From DATDRM01 sp035291705 (GTDB taxonomy: Bacteria; Chloroflexota; Anaerolineae; Anaerolineales; UBA4823): DNA of 6,334 bases. Below, one piece after another: positions 1 to 6,297 of this stretch (positions are counted from its first letter, which is position 1; each line of letters starts with the position of its first letter). The stretch spans positions 1-6,334 of the forward strand of contig DATDRM010000212.1 of the NCBI GenBank assembly GCA_035291705.1. Direction: 5' to 3'. Position numbers and translations under genes: made by a program. The notes under the pieces are model-generated. The model had not been told where the DNA came from, did not search any database, and saw nothing but the letters and a program-made list of their open reading frames with translations.

Positions 1-1160
1 GACAGCATCGCTACCATCATGATCGCCGCCAGGGCCGGGTACTTGCGTCCCATCCCGGCGTAATCGCTCAGGGCGAGTCCCCGCCCCTCCGCTTTTTCCA
101 TGGCGATCACCACCGCCCAGGCAGCGAAATTGGTGAAGGCATAGGCCAGCAAATAAAACAGGGCCGCCGCCACGGCATCGCCAGCCACATCCTCTTGACC
201 GAAAGGCACCAACGCCATCAGGATATAGCCGGCGTGGGCGATGCTGGAGTAAGCCAGCATGCGCTTGATGTTGCCCTGGGCGATCGCCACGACGTTGCCC
301 AGGAGCATCGTCAGAGCGGCGATCCCCCACAGCACCGGTGTGAAATCCGCTGCCAGGGCAGGCAGGGCGCTCACGAAGATGCGCACCAGGGCTGCGAACC
401 CACCTGCTTTAGCCCCCACCGCCATGAAAGCCGTCACCGCTGAAGGCGCGCCTTGATAAACGTCCGGGGTCCACATATGGAAGGGGACTGCTGCTATCTT
501 GAACCCAAGGCCGATCAGGATCAGCCCCGCGCCGATGCCGAGCAGGGATAAGTCGGTAGAGCCAGCGTTGAGGGCTTTGACGATCTCAGCCAGCGCAGTG
601 CTGCCGGTCGCGCCGAAGACCAATGCCACCCCATAGACCACGAAGCCGCTCGAGAAAGCGCCCAACATGAAATATTTGATCGCCGCTTCCTCTGAGTCCT
701 GCCGCGGCCGGGCAAAGCCTGCCAGCACATACAATGGGATAGAGAGCAACTCCAGGGCCAGGAATACCACGATCAGATCAGCCGCCAGGGCCATCAGGAT
801 CATTCCGCTGAGGGAAAACATCAATAGCACGTAATATTCGCCCCGGTCGATGCCCATCTCCTTCAAGTAATCATACGCCAGGGCGATGCCGACCAACCCG
901 CTGCCCAGGAAAAGCAAGGTCAAGAAGACCGCGAATCCATCGACGACCACCATGCCGTTGAAGGCCACGGTCTCGCTGCCGGTCTGGGCGATGGCGAAAC
1001 CCATCGCCACGACTAAACCGAGCGCAGCCAACAGCGCAGTCCAACCCTTACGCTCCTTGGGGATGACCAAATCCACCACCAGGAGCGCACAGGCCCAGGC
1101 GATTACGATATTGATCGGCATGATCGCCGACAGGTTGAAGGCCAGATTATCCAGGGTCAT
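1..1160 (-). CDS. nuoN: NADH-quinone oxidoreductase subunit N (NuoN, ND2 family), 5' part, cut by the left edge
   Basis: NuoN is the antiporter-like subunit closest to NuoK. The frame from the ATG at 1160 stays open for 386 complete codons to the left edge; family members are usually about 470-500 residues, so roughly the last fifth to quarter is missing. It begins MTLDNLAFNLSAIMP. Recognisable elements are Glu137 in LALELLSIPLYVLAGF (E133 in E. coli), the EEAAIKYFMLGAFSSGF stretch at 157-173, Lys221 in GFKIAAVPFHMWTPDVYQGA (K217), Lys251 in VGAKAGGFAALVR (K247) and GNIKRMLAYSSIAHAGYILM at 296-315. The third channel lysine (K395 in E. coli) would fall beyond the edge. GAGGG lies 5 bases before the ATG, inside the 13-base gap after the nuoM stop. 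The open plus-strand frames in this stretch are shadows of it. The gene is expected to close the operon, but that cannot be seen here. Confidence 0.96.
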   Translation of the reverse strand, partial: MTLDNLAFNLSAIMPINIVIAWACALLVVDLVIPKERKGWTALLAALGLVVAMGFAIAQTGSETVAFNGMVVVDGFAVFLTLLFLGSGLVGIALAYDYLKEMGIDRGEYYVLLMFSLSGMILMALAADLIVVFLALELLSIPLYVLAGFARPRQDSEEAAIKYFMLGAFSSGFVVYGVALVFGATGSTALAEIVKALNAGSTDLSLLGIGAGLILIGLGFKIAAVPFHMWTPDVYQGAPSAVTAFMAVGAKAGGFAALVRIFVSALPALAADFTPVLWGIAALTMLLGNVVAIAQGNIKRMLAYSSIAHAGYILMALVPFGQEDVAGDAVAAALFYLLAYAFTNFAAWAVVIAMEKAEGRGLALSDYAGMGRKYPALAAIMMVAML

Positions 1161-1165
1161 AAGTT

Positions 1166-1170
1166 CCCTC
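1166..1170 (-). promoter_or_regulatory. Ribosome binding site of nuoN
   Basis: GAGGG (within GAGAGGGAA) on the minus strand, 5 bases before the nuoN ATG and between it and the nuoM stop. Confidence 0.65.
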
Positions 1171-1173
1171 TCA

Positions 1174-2685
1174 TTATGGCATTCCCACCATCGCCGCTCC
1201 CTGCAGGGCCGCCACTAGCTTTTCCACGGAGGGGGCCATCAAATGAAAGAACGGCGCAGGATACAGGCCGATCCAAAAGATAAAGACCAGCAGCGGCACC
1301 AGAGTGACAATTTCTCTCCAGTTCAGATCGAACAATTTACGATTCTCGTCTTTATCCAACGGCCCAAGGAACAGCTTCTGAAACATGTAGAGCATGTAGA
1401 CTGCCGCCAGGATCACCCCCACCGCTGCCAGGCCAGCGTACCAGGCTGATCCGATCGCTTGGGAGCCAAACGCTCCCAGCAAGATGGTGAACTCGCCCAC
1501 AAACCCGTTCAATCCTGGCAAGCCCATCGACGACAGGGTTACGATCAAGGTCAGGGCGGCGTAGATCGGCATCACCTTCCACAAGCCGCCAAAAGCATCC
1601 ATATCGCGCGTGTGGCGGCGTTCGTAGATCATGCCCACGATCAAGAAAAGCGCTCCAGTGCTGAGGCCGTGGTTGATCATCTGCAAGATGCCGCCCTGGA
1701 TGCCCTGGGGGTTGAGGGCAAACAGGCCTAACATGACAAATCCCAGGTGGCTCACCGAAGAAAAAGCCACCAGTTTTTTGACATCCTGTTGGGCATAGGA
1801 GACCGCCGCGCCGTACAAAATCCCGATCACCGCCAGCAAAGCGATCCAGGGAGCGAGCCGAGTCGCCGCTTGCGGGAACAGCGCCAGATTGAAGCGCAGG
1901 AAACCATACGTACCCATCTTAAGCAGGACGCCGGCCAGGATCACCGAACCGGCGGTGGGCGCTTCCACGTGGGCGTCCGGCAACCAGGAGTGCAGCGGCC
2001 ACATCGGCACCTTGATGGCGAAGGCGGCCGCAAAGGCCAGGAACAGCCAGAACTGGTAGTTCGCCGGGATGCCTCCTTGAGCAATTAATTCGGGAACTGA
2101 GAACGTGCCCTGCACGATCCCCAGCCAAAGGATCGCCAGCAGCATCAGGATCGAACCCGCCATGGTGTAGAGGAAAAATTTGACGGCGGCGTACATGCGG
2201 CGCGGGCCGCCCCAAATGCCGATCAGGAAATACATCGGCACCAGGGTGAACTCCCAGAAGATATAGAATAAAAACAAATCCTGGGCCAGGAAGACGCCCA
2301 CCATGCCCACTTCCAACAACAGGAAGAAGATCATAAACTCCTTCACCCTTTCCTCGACCGCCGTCCAGGTGGACAGGATCGAGATCGGGGTCAGGAAGGT
2401 GGTCAGCAGCACCAGGAGAATGCTCAGGCCATCCACCCCCATCTGGAAGGCAATGTTCCAACCGCCGACCTGGATCCAGGGAATGTTGATCTCCATTTGC
2501 AGATCAGGATTCGCAGTATCGAATTGCACCAGCATGGCGATCGAGATCCCAAAGGTTAGCAGCGAGGTGATCAGCGCTGTCCAGCGGATGGCGTTTTTCT
2601 GCTCCGAATTCAGAAACAACAGCACCAGGATGCCCACCAGGGGAAAGAAGGTTACCAGTGTGAGAGGGTGTAGGAAAAAGTTCAT
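1174..2685 (-). CDS. nuoM: NADH-quinone oxidoreductase subunit M (NuoM, ND4 family)
   Basis: NuoM is the middle antiporter-like proton-pumping subunit of the membrane arm. The 503-residue protein is close to the E. coli length (509) and hydrophobic throughout, with the usual many-helix pattern. Key residues are in place: Glu145 in FWEFTLVPMYFLIG (E144 in E. coli), Lys225 in AFAIKVPMWPLHSWLPDAH (K234), Lys256 in LLKMGTYGFLRF (K265) and Glu398 in GFVGEF (E407). Other ND4 hallmarks are YAQQDVKKLVAFSSVSHLGF at about 297-316 and the NHGLSTGALFLIVGMIYERRHTR region that follows. The start is the ATG at 2685, with GAGGA 6 bases upstream. The stop lies 13 bases before the nuoN ATG, and the preceding nuoL stop is 17 bases away, so the three antiporter-like genes are surely co-transcribed. 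There is no truncation or frameshift. Confidence 0.97.
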   Translation of the reverse strand: MNFFLHPLTLVTFFPLVGILVLLFLNSEQKNAIRWTALITSLLTFGISIAMLVQFDTANPDLQMEINIPWIQVGGWNIAFQMGVDGLSILLVLLTTFLTPISILSTWTAVEERVKEFMIFFLLLEVGMVGVFLAQDLFLFYIFWEFTLVPMYFLIGIWGGPRRMYAAVKFFLYTMAGSILMLLAILWLGIVQGTFSVPELIAQGGIPANYQFWLFLAFAAAFAIKVPMWPLHSWLPDAHVEAPTAGSVILAGVLLKMGTYGFLRFNLALFPQAATRLAPWIALLAVIGILYGAAVSYAQQDVKKLVAFSSVSHLGFVMLGLFALNPQGIQGGILQMINHGLSTGALFLIVGMIYERRHTRDMDAFGGLWKVMPIYAALTLIVTLSSMGLPGLNGFVGEFTILLGAFGSQAIGSAWYAGLAAVGVILAAVYMLYMFQKLFLGPLDKDENRKLFDLNWREIVTLVPLLVFIFWIGLYPAPFFHLMAPSVEKLVAALQGAAMVGMP

Positions 2686-2691
2686 TGCTCG

Positions 2692-2696
2692 TCCTC
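2692..2696 (-). promoter_or_regulatory. Ribosome binding site of nuoM
   Basis: GAGGA on the minus strand within the 17-base nuoL-nuoM gap, 6 bases before the ATG. A second, weaker GAG lies nearer the start. Confidence 0.6.
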
Positions 2697-2702
2697 GTCA
2701 GT

Positions 2703-4808
2703 TTAGCGTAAGATCAAATATCCCAGGATGATCACAACCCCAAGAAACACCGAAAGGGCATAATTGCGCACATAGCCGGTTTGGATACGGCGGAGGCTGG
2801 CAGCCAGGCGAACGGTTCCGTTGGCCAGTCCATTGGCAATCCCATCGATGACGCCCAGGTCGAACGGCAGCGCCAGGAAATGCGTCAGGCGCTGGAAGCT
2901 GCGCGCGATCACCATATCGTGGAACCAGTCGTGCCAGAAACGCCCATCAATCACTTCACCCAGAAAACGGGCAAGGGAGATATATGGGCGTAAGATGAAC
3001 TTCCAGTAGAATTCGTCCACCCACCACTTGTGTTCCATCCCGCTGAAGATCGGGCCCAGGATCGGGCGCAGGGGATCGTCCGGCCTTTTGGCCGGGGGTA
3101 ACTGCAAGAGTTCCCGGTAGCGCTGGCTGTAGAGATACCAGGCCAAAAATATTGCCAGCAGCGCCAGAGCGGTAGAGACCCCGGCGACCAGGAAATTAAA
3201 CTCCCCGGGGTGGATATTCTCGAGAGTATGCTCCAACCATCTGGTAAAGGTGTGCAAGCCGGGTAGGTTGAGCGCTCCGCCGATGATCGATAAGGCCGCT
3301 AGCACGATCAGAGGCACAATCATGACAGGTGGGTTCTCCCTGGCGTGAGCAGCCGCTTCCGATCTCGGCTCCCCAAAGAAGACCATCAGCACTTGCCGGC
3401 CCATGTAGAAGGCGGTGAAGAAAGCCGCGATGGTTAAGAGCCAGTAAACGGTCGGTTGCAGGCTCAAGGATTCCGCCAGGATTTCGTCTTTGGACCAAAA
3501 ACCAGCCAGCGGCCAGATGCCCGCCAGCGCCAGCGCACCAACCAGGTACACCCAGAAGGTGGTTTTCATCCGCTTCCGCAGGCCACCCATATTGCGCATA
3601 TCTTGTGGATCAAAGTGCCCACCACTTCGAGGTTTTTTCCCGTGTTCCCCGACATGGTGATGGCCGTGTTCTACTCCCTGGATCACCGAACCTGCCGAGA
3701 GGAAGAGCAGAGCTTTGAAAAAGGCATGCGTCACGAGGTGGAACATACCAGCCGCGAAGGCTCCCATCCCGACAGCGGCCACCATGAAACCTAGCTGGCT
3801 GATCGTGGAATAGGCCAGCACTTTCTTAATGTCAAACTGCCCGACGGCGATGGTAGCAGCAAACAGGGCTGTCAAACCGCCCACCAGCGCAACCACGGTT
3901 TGTGCTTCAGGGACCTGTACATACAAAGGAGCAGAACGGGCGACAAGGTATACCCCTGCCGTGACCATCGTGGCGGCATGGATCAAAGCCGAAACCGGCG
4001 TGGGGCCGGCCATAGCGTCTGGCAACCAGACAAACAGCGGCAGCTGCGCCGATTTCCCCGTCACTCCCAGCAGCATAAACAGGGTTATCGCCAGGATCAC
4101 CATTGGCATCGCCTCAGCCACCTGAGGGGCCTGGGCGAAAACCTCTTCGAAATTAAAGCTGCGGAAAGCCCAAAACATGATAAAAGCGGCGATCAAGAAA
4201 CCGAAATCGCCGACACGGTTGGTTACAAAGGCCTTCTTGGCAGCGATGGCGTTGCCGATCCCATCCTGCCCTTTCTCGTACCAGAATCCAATCAATAAAT
4301 AAGAACACAGTCCGACCCCCTCCCAGCCTACAAAGGCCATCAGGTAGTTATCGCTGCTGACCAGGATCATCATGGCGGCGATGAAAAGGTTCAGGTAAAC
4401 AAAGAAGCGGCAGAAACGGCCTGGATCGCCGTTGAGGCGCACGTCTTCGTGCATGTAGCCAATCGCGTAAATGTGGATCAAGGTTCCCACCCCCGCCACC
4501 ACCAGCATCATGGTGACTGAAAGTGTGTCAACCTGGAAAGCCCAGCGCAGGTCCAGCTCGCCGATCTTGATCCATTCCGCCAGCGGCACCATCTGACCCT
4601 CTGGATGCCCGACCAGGGAGAATCCCAGCAGGATGGCCACCAGGAAAGCCAGCCCAGAGGCTGTGCTGGCCACTGCGCCGACGGCTTTCTCCCCCATCCA
4701 CCCGCCGAAGATCATGTTCACCAGCAGACCAATGACAGGGAAGAACACGACCCAGGGCACAAGGTAGAAGAATTGCGGCCCGTTTGTTGCTACTTCGTCT
4801 AGGAACAT
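2703..4808 (-). CDS. nuoL: NADH-quinone oxidoreductase subunit L (NuoL, ND5 family)
   Basis: NuoL is the distal antiporter-like proton-pumping subunit; its lateral helix runs along the membrane arm. The protein has 701 residues against about 613 in E. coli. Core residues are present: Glu163 in GWEGVGLCSYLLIGFW (E144 in E. coli), Asp201 in RVGD, Lys252 in TGKSAQLPLFVWLPDAM (K229), Lys365 in HAFFKALLFLSAGSVI and Lys440 in FWSKDEI (K399). The segment from about 90 to 480 is the antiporter-like domain. Residues 380-400 form a His-rich loop (EHGHHHVGEHG) ahead of the conserved PQDMRNMGGL. The C-terminal 110 residues include an amphipathic region rich in Trp and Phe, consistent with the lateral helix, followed by GYVRNYALSVFLG and a last membrane helix. 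The start is the ATG at 4808, with AAGGAG 5 bases upstream. nuoM follows after 17 bases. Confidence 0.97.
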   Translation of the reverse strand: MFLDEVATNGPQFFYLVPWVVFFPVIGLLVNMIFGGWMGEKAVGAVASTASGLAFLVAILLGFSLVGHPEGQMVPLAEWIKIGELDLRWAFQVDTLSVTMMLVVAGVGTLIHIYAIGYMHEDVRLNGDPGRFCRFFVYLNLFIAAMMILVSSDNYLMAFVGWEGVGLCSYLLIGFWYEKGQDGIGNAIAAKKAFVTNRVGDFGFLIAAFIMFWAFRSFNFEEVFAQAPQVAEAMPMVILAITLFMLLGVTGKSAQLPLFVWLPDAMAGPTPVSALIHAATMVTAGVYLVARSAPLYVQVPEAQTVVALVGGLTALFAATIAVGQFDIKKVLAYSTISQLGFMVAAVGMGAFAAGMFHLVTHAFFKALLFLSAGSVIQGVEHGHHHVGEHGKKPRSGGHFDPQDMRNMGGLRKRMKTTFWVYLVGALALAGIWPLAGFWSKDEILAESLSLQPTVYWLLTIAAFFTAFYMGRQVLMVFFGEPRSEAAAHARENPPVMIVPLIVLAALSIIGGALNLPGLHTFTRWLEHTLENIHPGEFNFLVAGVSTALALLAIFLAWYLYSQRYRELLQLPPAKRPDDPLRPILGPIFSGMEHKWWVDEFYWKFILRPYISLARFLGEVIDGRFWHDWFHDMVIARSFQRLTHFLALPFDLGVIDGIANGLANGTVRLAASLRRIQTGYVRNYALSVFLGVVIILGYLILR

Positions 4809-4813
4809 GCGGT

Positions 4814-4819
4814 CTCCTT
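4814..4819 (-). promoter_or_regulatory. Ribosome binding site of nuoL
   Basis: AAGGAG on the minus strand, 5 bases before the nuoL ATG and adjoining the inverted repeat at 4821-4887. Folding of the repeat could affect access to it, which is inference. Confidence 0.75.
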
Positions 4820-4820
4820 G

Positions 4821-4887
4821 GAGAGTAGAGAGTAAAGAGTCGAAATAAGAGATTAGTAAACTTTACTGTCCTCTATTCTCCACTCTC
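4821..4887. repeat. 67-base imperfect inverted repeat in the nuoK-nuoL spacer
   Basis: The outer arms are gagagtagaga (4821-4831) and tctccactctc (4877-4887), which pair at 10 of 11 positions. An inner pair, 4845-4860 with 4862-4876, closes with a perfect six-base stem, agtaaa-c-tttact, and continues through GAG/CTC and ATA/TAT with three mismatches and one bulge. About 13 bases on one side (4832-4844) stay unpaired. A second gtaaag copy at 4832-4837 could compete for the same partner. It is not a typical rho-independent terminator: the stem is A+T-rich, the loop is very small and no T run follows, and the nuoL ribosome binding site comes directly after it. It could be an RNA-processing hairpin or a copy of a small mobile or dispersed repeat. 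Confidence 0.65.
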
Positions 4888-4890
4888 GAA

Positions 4891-5193
4891 TCAACCTTTT
4901 AAATTGCTGAGCTCATCCACGTTAATGCTGTGCCTGCTGCGGAAGATAGCCACGATCAGCGCCAGGCCCACCGCAACTTCTGCCGCTGCCACGGTCATCA
5001 CGAAGAAGACAAAGATTTGCCCACTCAACGATTTGTACATCGTGGAAAAGGCCACAAATGCCAGGTTGGCCGCGTTGAGCATCAGTTCCACGGACATGAA
5101 AATGACGATCGCATTCCGCCGGATCAACACACCCACCGCGCCGAGTGAGAACAAGACCGCTGAAAGCAATATGTAATAAGAAACAGGCAGCAT
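4891..5193 (-). CDS. nuoK: NADH-quinone oxidoreductase subunit K (NuoK, ND4L family)
   Basis: NuoK is the ND4L-type membrane subunit that carries protons between the quinone end of complex I and the antiporter-like subunits. The protein has exactly 100 residues, the usual family length, with three membrane helices at about 4-23, 28-50 and 59-84. The two essential glutamates occupy the canonical positions: Glu36 in MSVELMLNAANLAF and Glu72 in VAAAEVAVGLAL. The C-terminal tail (about 86-100) is polar, as usual. The start is the ATG at 5193, with GGAG 7 bases upstream. Unlike the rest of the operon, the gene is flanked on both sides by non-coding spacers (76 and 82 bases), each containing repeat structure. 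There is no sign of damage. The identification is very secure. Confidence 0.97.
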   Translation of the reverse strand: MLPVSYYILLSAVLFSLGAVGVLIRRNAIVIFMSVELMLNAANLAFVAFSTMYKSLSGQIFVFFVMTVAAAEVAVGLALIVAIFRSRHSINVDELSNLKG

Positions 5194-5200
5194 ATAATTA

Positions 5201-5204
5201 CTCC
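5201..5204 (-). promoter_or_regulatory. Ribosome binding site of nuoK
   Basis: GGAG on the minus strand, 7 bases before the nuoK ATG, lies just downstream of the 14-base repeat array and outside it. Confidence 0.6.
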
Positions 5205-5211
5205 GAACCCT

Positions 5212-5267
5212 CTTCAGGTTTCAATCTTCACGTTTCAAGCATCACGTTCCACGCATCACGTCTTTCG
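5212..5267. repeat. Four imperfect 14-base tandem units in the nuoJ-nuoK spacer
   Basis: Read on the plus strand, the units are cttcaggtttcaat, cttcacgtttcaag, catcacgttccacg and catcacgtctttcg, end to end with no gap. Neighbouring units share a core like CWTCACGTTTCAAG, and the similarity decays from unit to unit. The array fills most of the non-coding gap between nuoJ and nuoK and stops just before the nuoK ribosome binding site. On the transcript it reads as GTGAWGCKTGRAAC-like units. I see no strong self-complementary stem in it and no open reading frame that uses it. It may belong to a dispersed intergenic repeat family of the host genome, which is inference. Confidence 0.75.
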
Positions 5268-5269
5268 CC

Positions 5270-5785
5270 TCACCCCTTCTCACTCTTCGTCAACACGATC
5301 GCTCCGATCATGGCCACCAGCAGCAACACCGAGGTCACTTCAAAAGGTAAGAGATACTGGTTAAACAGGATCTCGCCGATGGCTGTTGGGCTACCAAAAT
5401 CTGACAGCAGGGTGGTGAAAGAAGGCAACGGACCCTTCTGGTTGCCCGCAGAGAATAAAAGATAAACGGACTCAACCAACAGGAACAGGCCCAGGATGAT
5501 CGCCAGTGGTTGTTGCCACCGAATTGACTGTCTTTGACGTAATTGTTCCGCTCCAAGCAGCATAATCACAAACAAAAACAGCACCATGATTGCGCCGGCG
5601 TAAACCGTCACTTGCGCCATGGCCAGGAAAGGCGCGTTCAACATCAGGTAAAACGCGGCGATGGTGCCGAAATTTATGATCAGGAACAATGCCGAGTATA
5701 TGGCGTGGCGGCTGAATAACATTGCCACGGCTGATGTCACGGACACAAGGGCAATGGGGATGAAAAACAGTAAATCAACATTCAT
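5270..5785 (-). CDS. nuoJ: NADH-quinone oxidoreductase subunit J (NuoJ, ND6 family)
   Basis: NuoJ is a small membrane-arm subunit (ND6 family) next to NuoH, NuoA and NuoK. Its third helix takes part in coupling quinone chemistry to proton transfer. The 171-residue protein shows five hydrophobic segments, at about 3-24, 27-49, 54-79, 92-112 and 148-166. The family signature VTVYAGAIMVLFLFVIMLLG lies at about 59-78, with the conserved Tyr62 and the glycine region where the pi-bulge sits in solved structures. The soluble loop between helices four and five (about 113-147) follows the usual layout. The longest open frame would begin with TTG at 5791, two codons upstream, overlapping the nuoI stop. 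I chose the ATG at 5785 because GAGGG lies 7 bases before it and only 1 base before the TTG. Length is normal for the family. A 76-base spacer with repeats separates it from nuoK. Confidence 0.95.
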   Translation of the reverse strand: MNVDLLFFIPIALVSVTSAVAMLFSRHAIYSALFLIINFGTIAAFYLMLNAPFLAMAQVTVYAGAIMVLFLFVIMLLGAEQLRQRQSIRWQQPLAIILGLFLLVESVYLLFSAGNQKGPLPSFTTLLSDFGSPTAIGEILFNQYLLPFEVTSVLLLVAMIGAIVLTKSEKG

Positions 5786-5787
5786 TT

Positions 5788-6297
5788 TCAATCCCTCGGG
5801 TCTTGCATGACGGGAATAGAGCGGTCGTAAAGGCCGGGCTCAACCTTTTGGGGTGTGGGCTTGCCACCCGGCGGAACCGGCTCCAATAGCATTTCCCGCG
5901 TGTAAATCGAACTCGTCCGATCGGTAAATGAGAGTTCATAGTTATCACCTAAGACAATGGCCTCGGTTGGGCAGGCATCCTCGCAATAACCACAGAATAT
6001 GCAGCGCAGCATATTGATTTGATATGTGCTGGCATAGCGCTCACCTGGCGAGAACCGTTGCTCATCGGTATTCTCTGAAGCTTCGACAAAAATCGCATCG
6101 GCCGGGCAGGCCGCCGCGCACAGGGCACAACCGATACACTTCTCCAATCCATTGTCATAGCGCATCAGCCTGTGGCGACCCTTGAACCGGGTTCGCACCG
6201 GGCGCTTGACTTCCGGATACTGGACAGTCACCGGTTTTTCGAACATCGACTTCAACGTGGTCAACATACCACGCGCAAAATCCGTAACCACGCTCAT
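5788..6297 (-). CDS. nuoI: NADH-quinone oxidoreductase subunit I (NuoI), 2x[4Fe-4S] ferredoxin-like subunit
   Basis: NuoI is the peripheral-arm subunit that carries clusters N6a and N6b and passes electrons from the NuoG side towards NuoB (N2) and quinone. The 169-residue protein has two CxxCxxCxxxCP motifs: Cys54, 57, 60 and 64 in EKCIGCALCAAACP, and Cys99, 102, 105 and 109 in LRCIFCGYCEDACP. All eight ligands are intact. The N-terminal part (about 1-25) is an amphipathic stretch likely to lie on the membrane. The last 40 residues form a proline-rich tail (PVPPGGKPTPQ). Length is close to the usual 160-180 residues. A GTG lies one codon upstream, but the ATG is preferred: AGGAGG ends 6 bases before the ATG and only 3 before the GTG, and the ATG overlaps the upstream stop. 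Its stop lies 2 bases before the nuoJ ATG. The motifs and context make the identification very secure. Confidence 0.97.
   Translation of the reverse strand: MSVVTDFARGMLTTLKSMFEKPVTVQYPEVKRPVRTRFKGRHRLMRYDNGLEKCIGCALCAAACPADAIFVEASENTDEQRFSPGERYASTYQINMLRCIFCGYCEDACPTEAIVLGDNYELSFTDRTSSIYTREMLLEPVPPGGKPTPQKVEPGLYDRSIPVMQDPRD
5793..5797 (-). promoter_or_regulatory. Ribosome binding site of nuoJ, inside the nuoI end
   Basis: GAGGG on the minus strand is embedded in the last nuoI codons (Pro-Arg-Asp). It is 7 bases from the ATG at 5785 and 1 base from the in-frame TTG at 5791, so it argues for the ATG start and for tight coupling of nuoI and nuoJ translation. Confidence 0.65.

Noticed and set aside
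279..288. GGCGATCGCC, resembling the cyanobacterial HIP1 palindrome
   Set aside because: I found only one full copy, inside nuoN codons; HIP1 genomes carry it far more often.
886..1218. Open plus-strand frame of 110 codons
   Set aside because: It lies antisense to nuoN and the nuoM end, has the low-complexity Thr/Ala/Lys/Ser make-up of a shadow frame, and the minus-strand frames are clear complex I subunits.
1919..2461. Minus-strand open frame of 180 codons inside nuoM
   Set aside because: It is in another frame of nuoM, with the Gly/Arg/Pro/His-rich composition typical of an out-of-frame reading.
3456..3794. Open plus-strand frame of 112 codons, and similar ones at 3829-4298
   Set aside because: They lie wholly inside nuoL on the opposite strand, have no family resemblance and reflect the strong G/C third-position bias of the real gene.
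4821..4887. Rho-independent terminator between nuoK and nuoL
   Set aside because: The stem is A+T-rich and imperfect, no T tract follows in either direction of interest, and nuoL begins directly downstream in the same operon.
5212..5267. CRISPR array
   Set aside because: The units are 14 bases, contiguous, degenerate and without spacers.
5194..5269. Internal promoter in the nuoJ-nuoK spacer, using TTGAAA as a -35 box
   Set aside because: The only fitting -10-like sequence (TAATTA) abuts the nuoK ATG, which would place the transcript start inside the gene; the TTGAAA copies are part of the tandem repeat.
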